Part shown: positions 63,787-64,000 of the stretch, in pieces
Position numbering within the stretch: the stretch's first letter is position 1
Layout: each line of letters begins with the position of its first letter
Source of the DNA: Osedax fenrisi
Taxonomy: Eukaryota; Annelida; Polychaeta; Sabellida; Siboglinidae
DNA: 64,000 bases
Assembly (NCBI GenBank): GCA_964019155.1
Contig: OZ025239.1
Coordinates: 113,514,020-113,578,019, forward strand
Reading direction: 5' to 3'
The notes under the pieces: generated by a model
Seen by the model: only the letters and a program-made list of their open reading frames with translations
What the model was told of the DNA's origin: nothing
The model's database searches: none
Made by a program: the position numbers and the translations under genes

Positions 63787-64000
63787 TATATATATATAGT
63801 AGCTATAGAAGACTAACGTCTTCTATATTTTTAATGTATTTGTTTTTAAGTGGGTATTATATATTTTTAATTAGTTATTTTGTTTTTGTGTATTATGTAA
63901 TAATTATGAAAGTATAAATGTTGATTTCGTATATATTGATTTTTGTGTTTTTTTAATTAATGTTTTTTAATAAAATATATTTTTATTTTGTATTATGTAA

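Overview
This window looks like nuclear DNA from an AT-rich invertebrate animal. It has split genes with GT-AG introns, LINE-type retrotransposons, tRNA-derived SINEs, hAT and Tigger DNA transposons, many MITE-like elements and very many (TA)n microsatellites. Nothing bacterial or organellar is visible. The species cannot be named from the sequence.

The host genes are a tandem array of three cytochrome P450 genes, all on the minus strand and all of CYP2-clan type. Copy A (24103 down to 12654) and copy B (48181 down to 38841) can each be rebuilt as ten exons with identical intron positions and phases. They encode 520 and 519 residues without a stop. Copy C enters from the right edge; only its last two exons are in the window (62833-62624 and 58923-58739). 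B and C still share intron and 3' flank sequence, so they are the younger pair. The proteins have the expected N-terminal anchor, proline hinge, I-helix, ExxR and Cys heme-loop motifs. They are most likely ER-bound monooxygenases; the substrate is unknown.

The rest is repeat-derived. 1-12 kb: a decayed L2/CR1-like LINE, a decayed hAT (5221-7260) holding a TTAA-type MITE, large hairpins, SINEs and two short palindromic insertions. 12.6-24.1 kb: P450 A, with a LINE remnant and two MITEs in its introns. 24.1-38.8 kb: spacer with a 1.1 kb inverted-repeat element, a CACTA-like element nested in an older repeat, an hAT with 8-bp target duplications (30858-33215), and a LINE with endonuclease and RT (about 35.3-37.7 kb). 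38.8-48.2 kb: P450 B, whose introns hold a Tigger deletion derivative, SINEs, a MITE and a 12-bp minisatellite. 48.2-58.7 kb: spacer with minisatellites and MITEs. 58.7-64 kb: the end of P450 C, whose last intron has taken a nearly intact LINE and two tail-to-tail SINEs.

The most unusual signal is a class of 33-37 bp, nearly perfect palindromes (9432, 27007, 31960; a longer relative at 2433). Each is flanked by a 7-8 bp direct repeat, as expected for transposed elements that consist only of two abutting inverted repeats. The pair at 27007 and 31960 is the same sequence inserted in opposite orientations.
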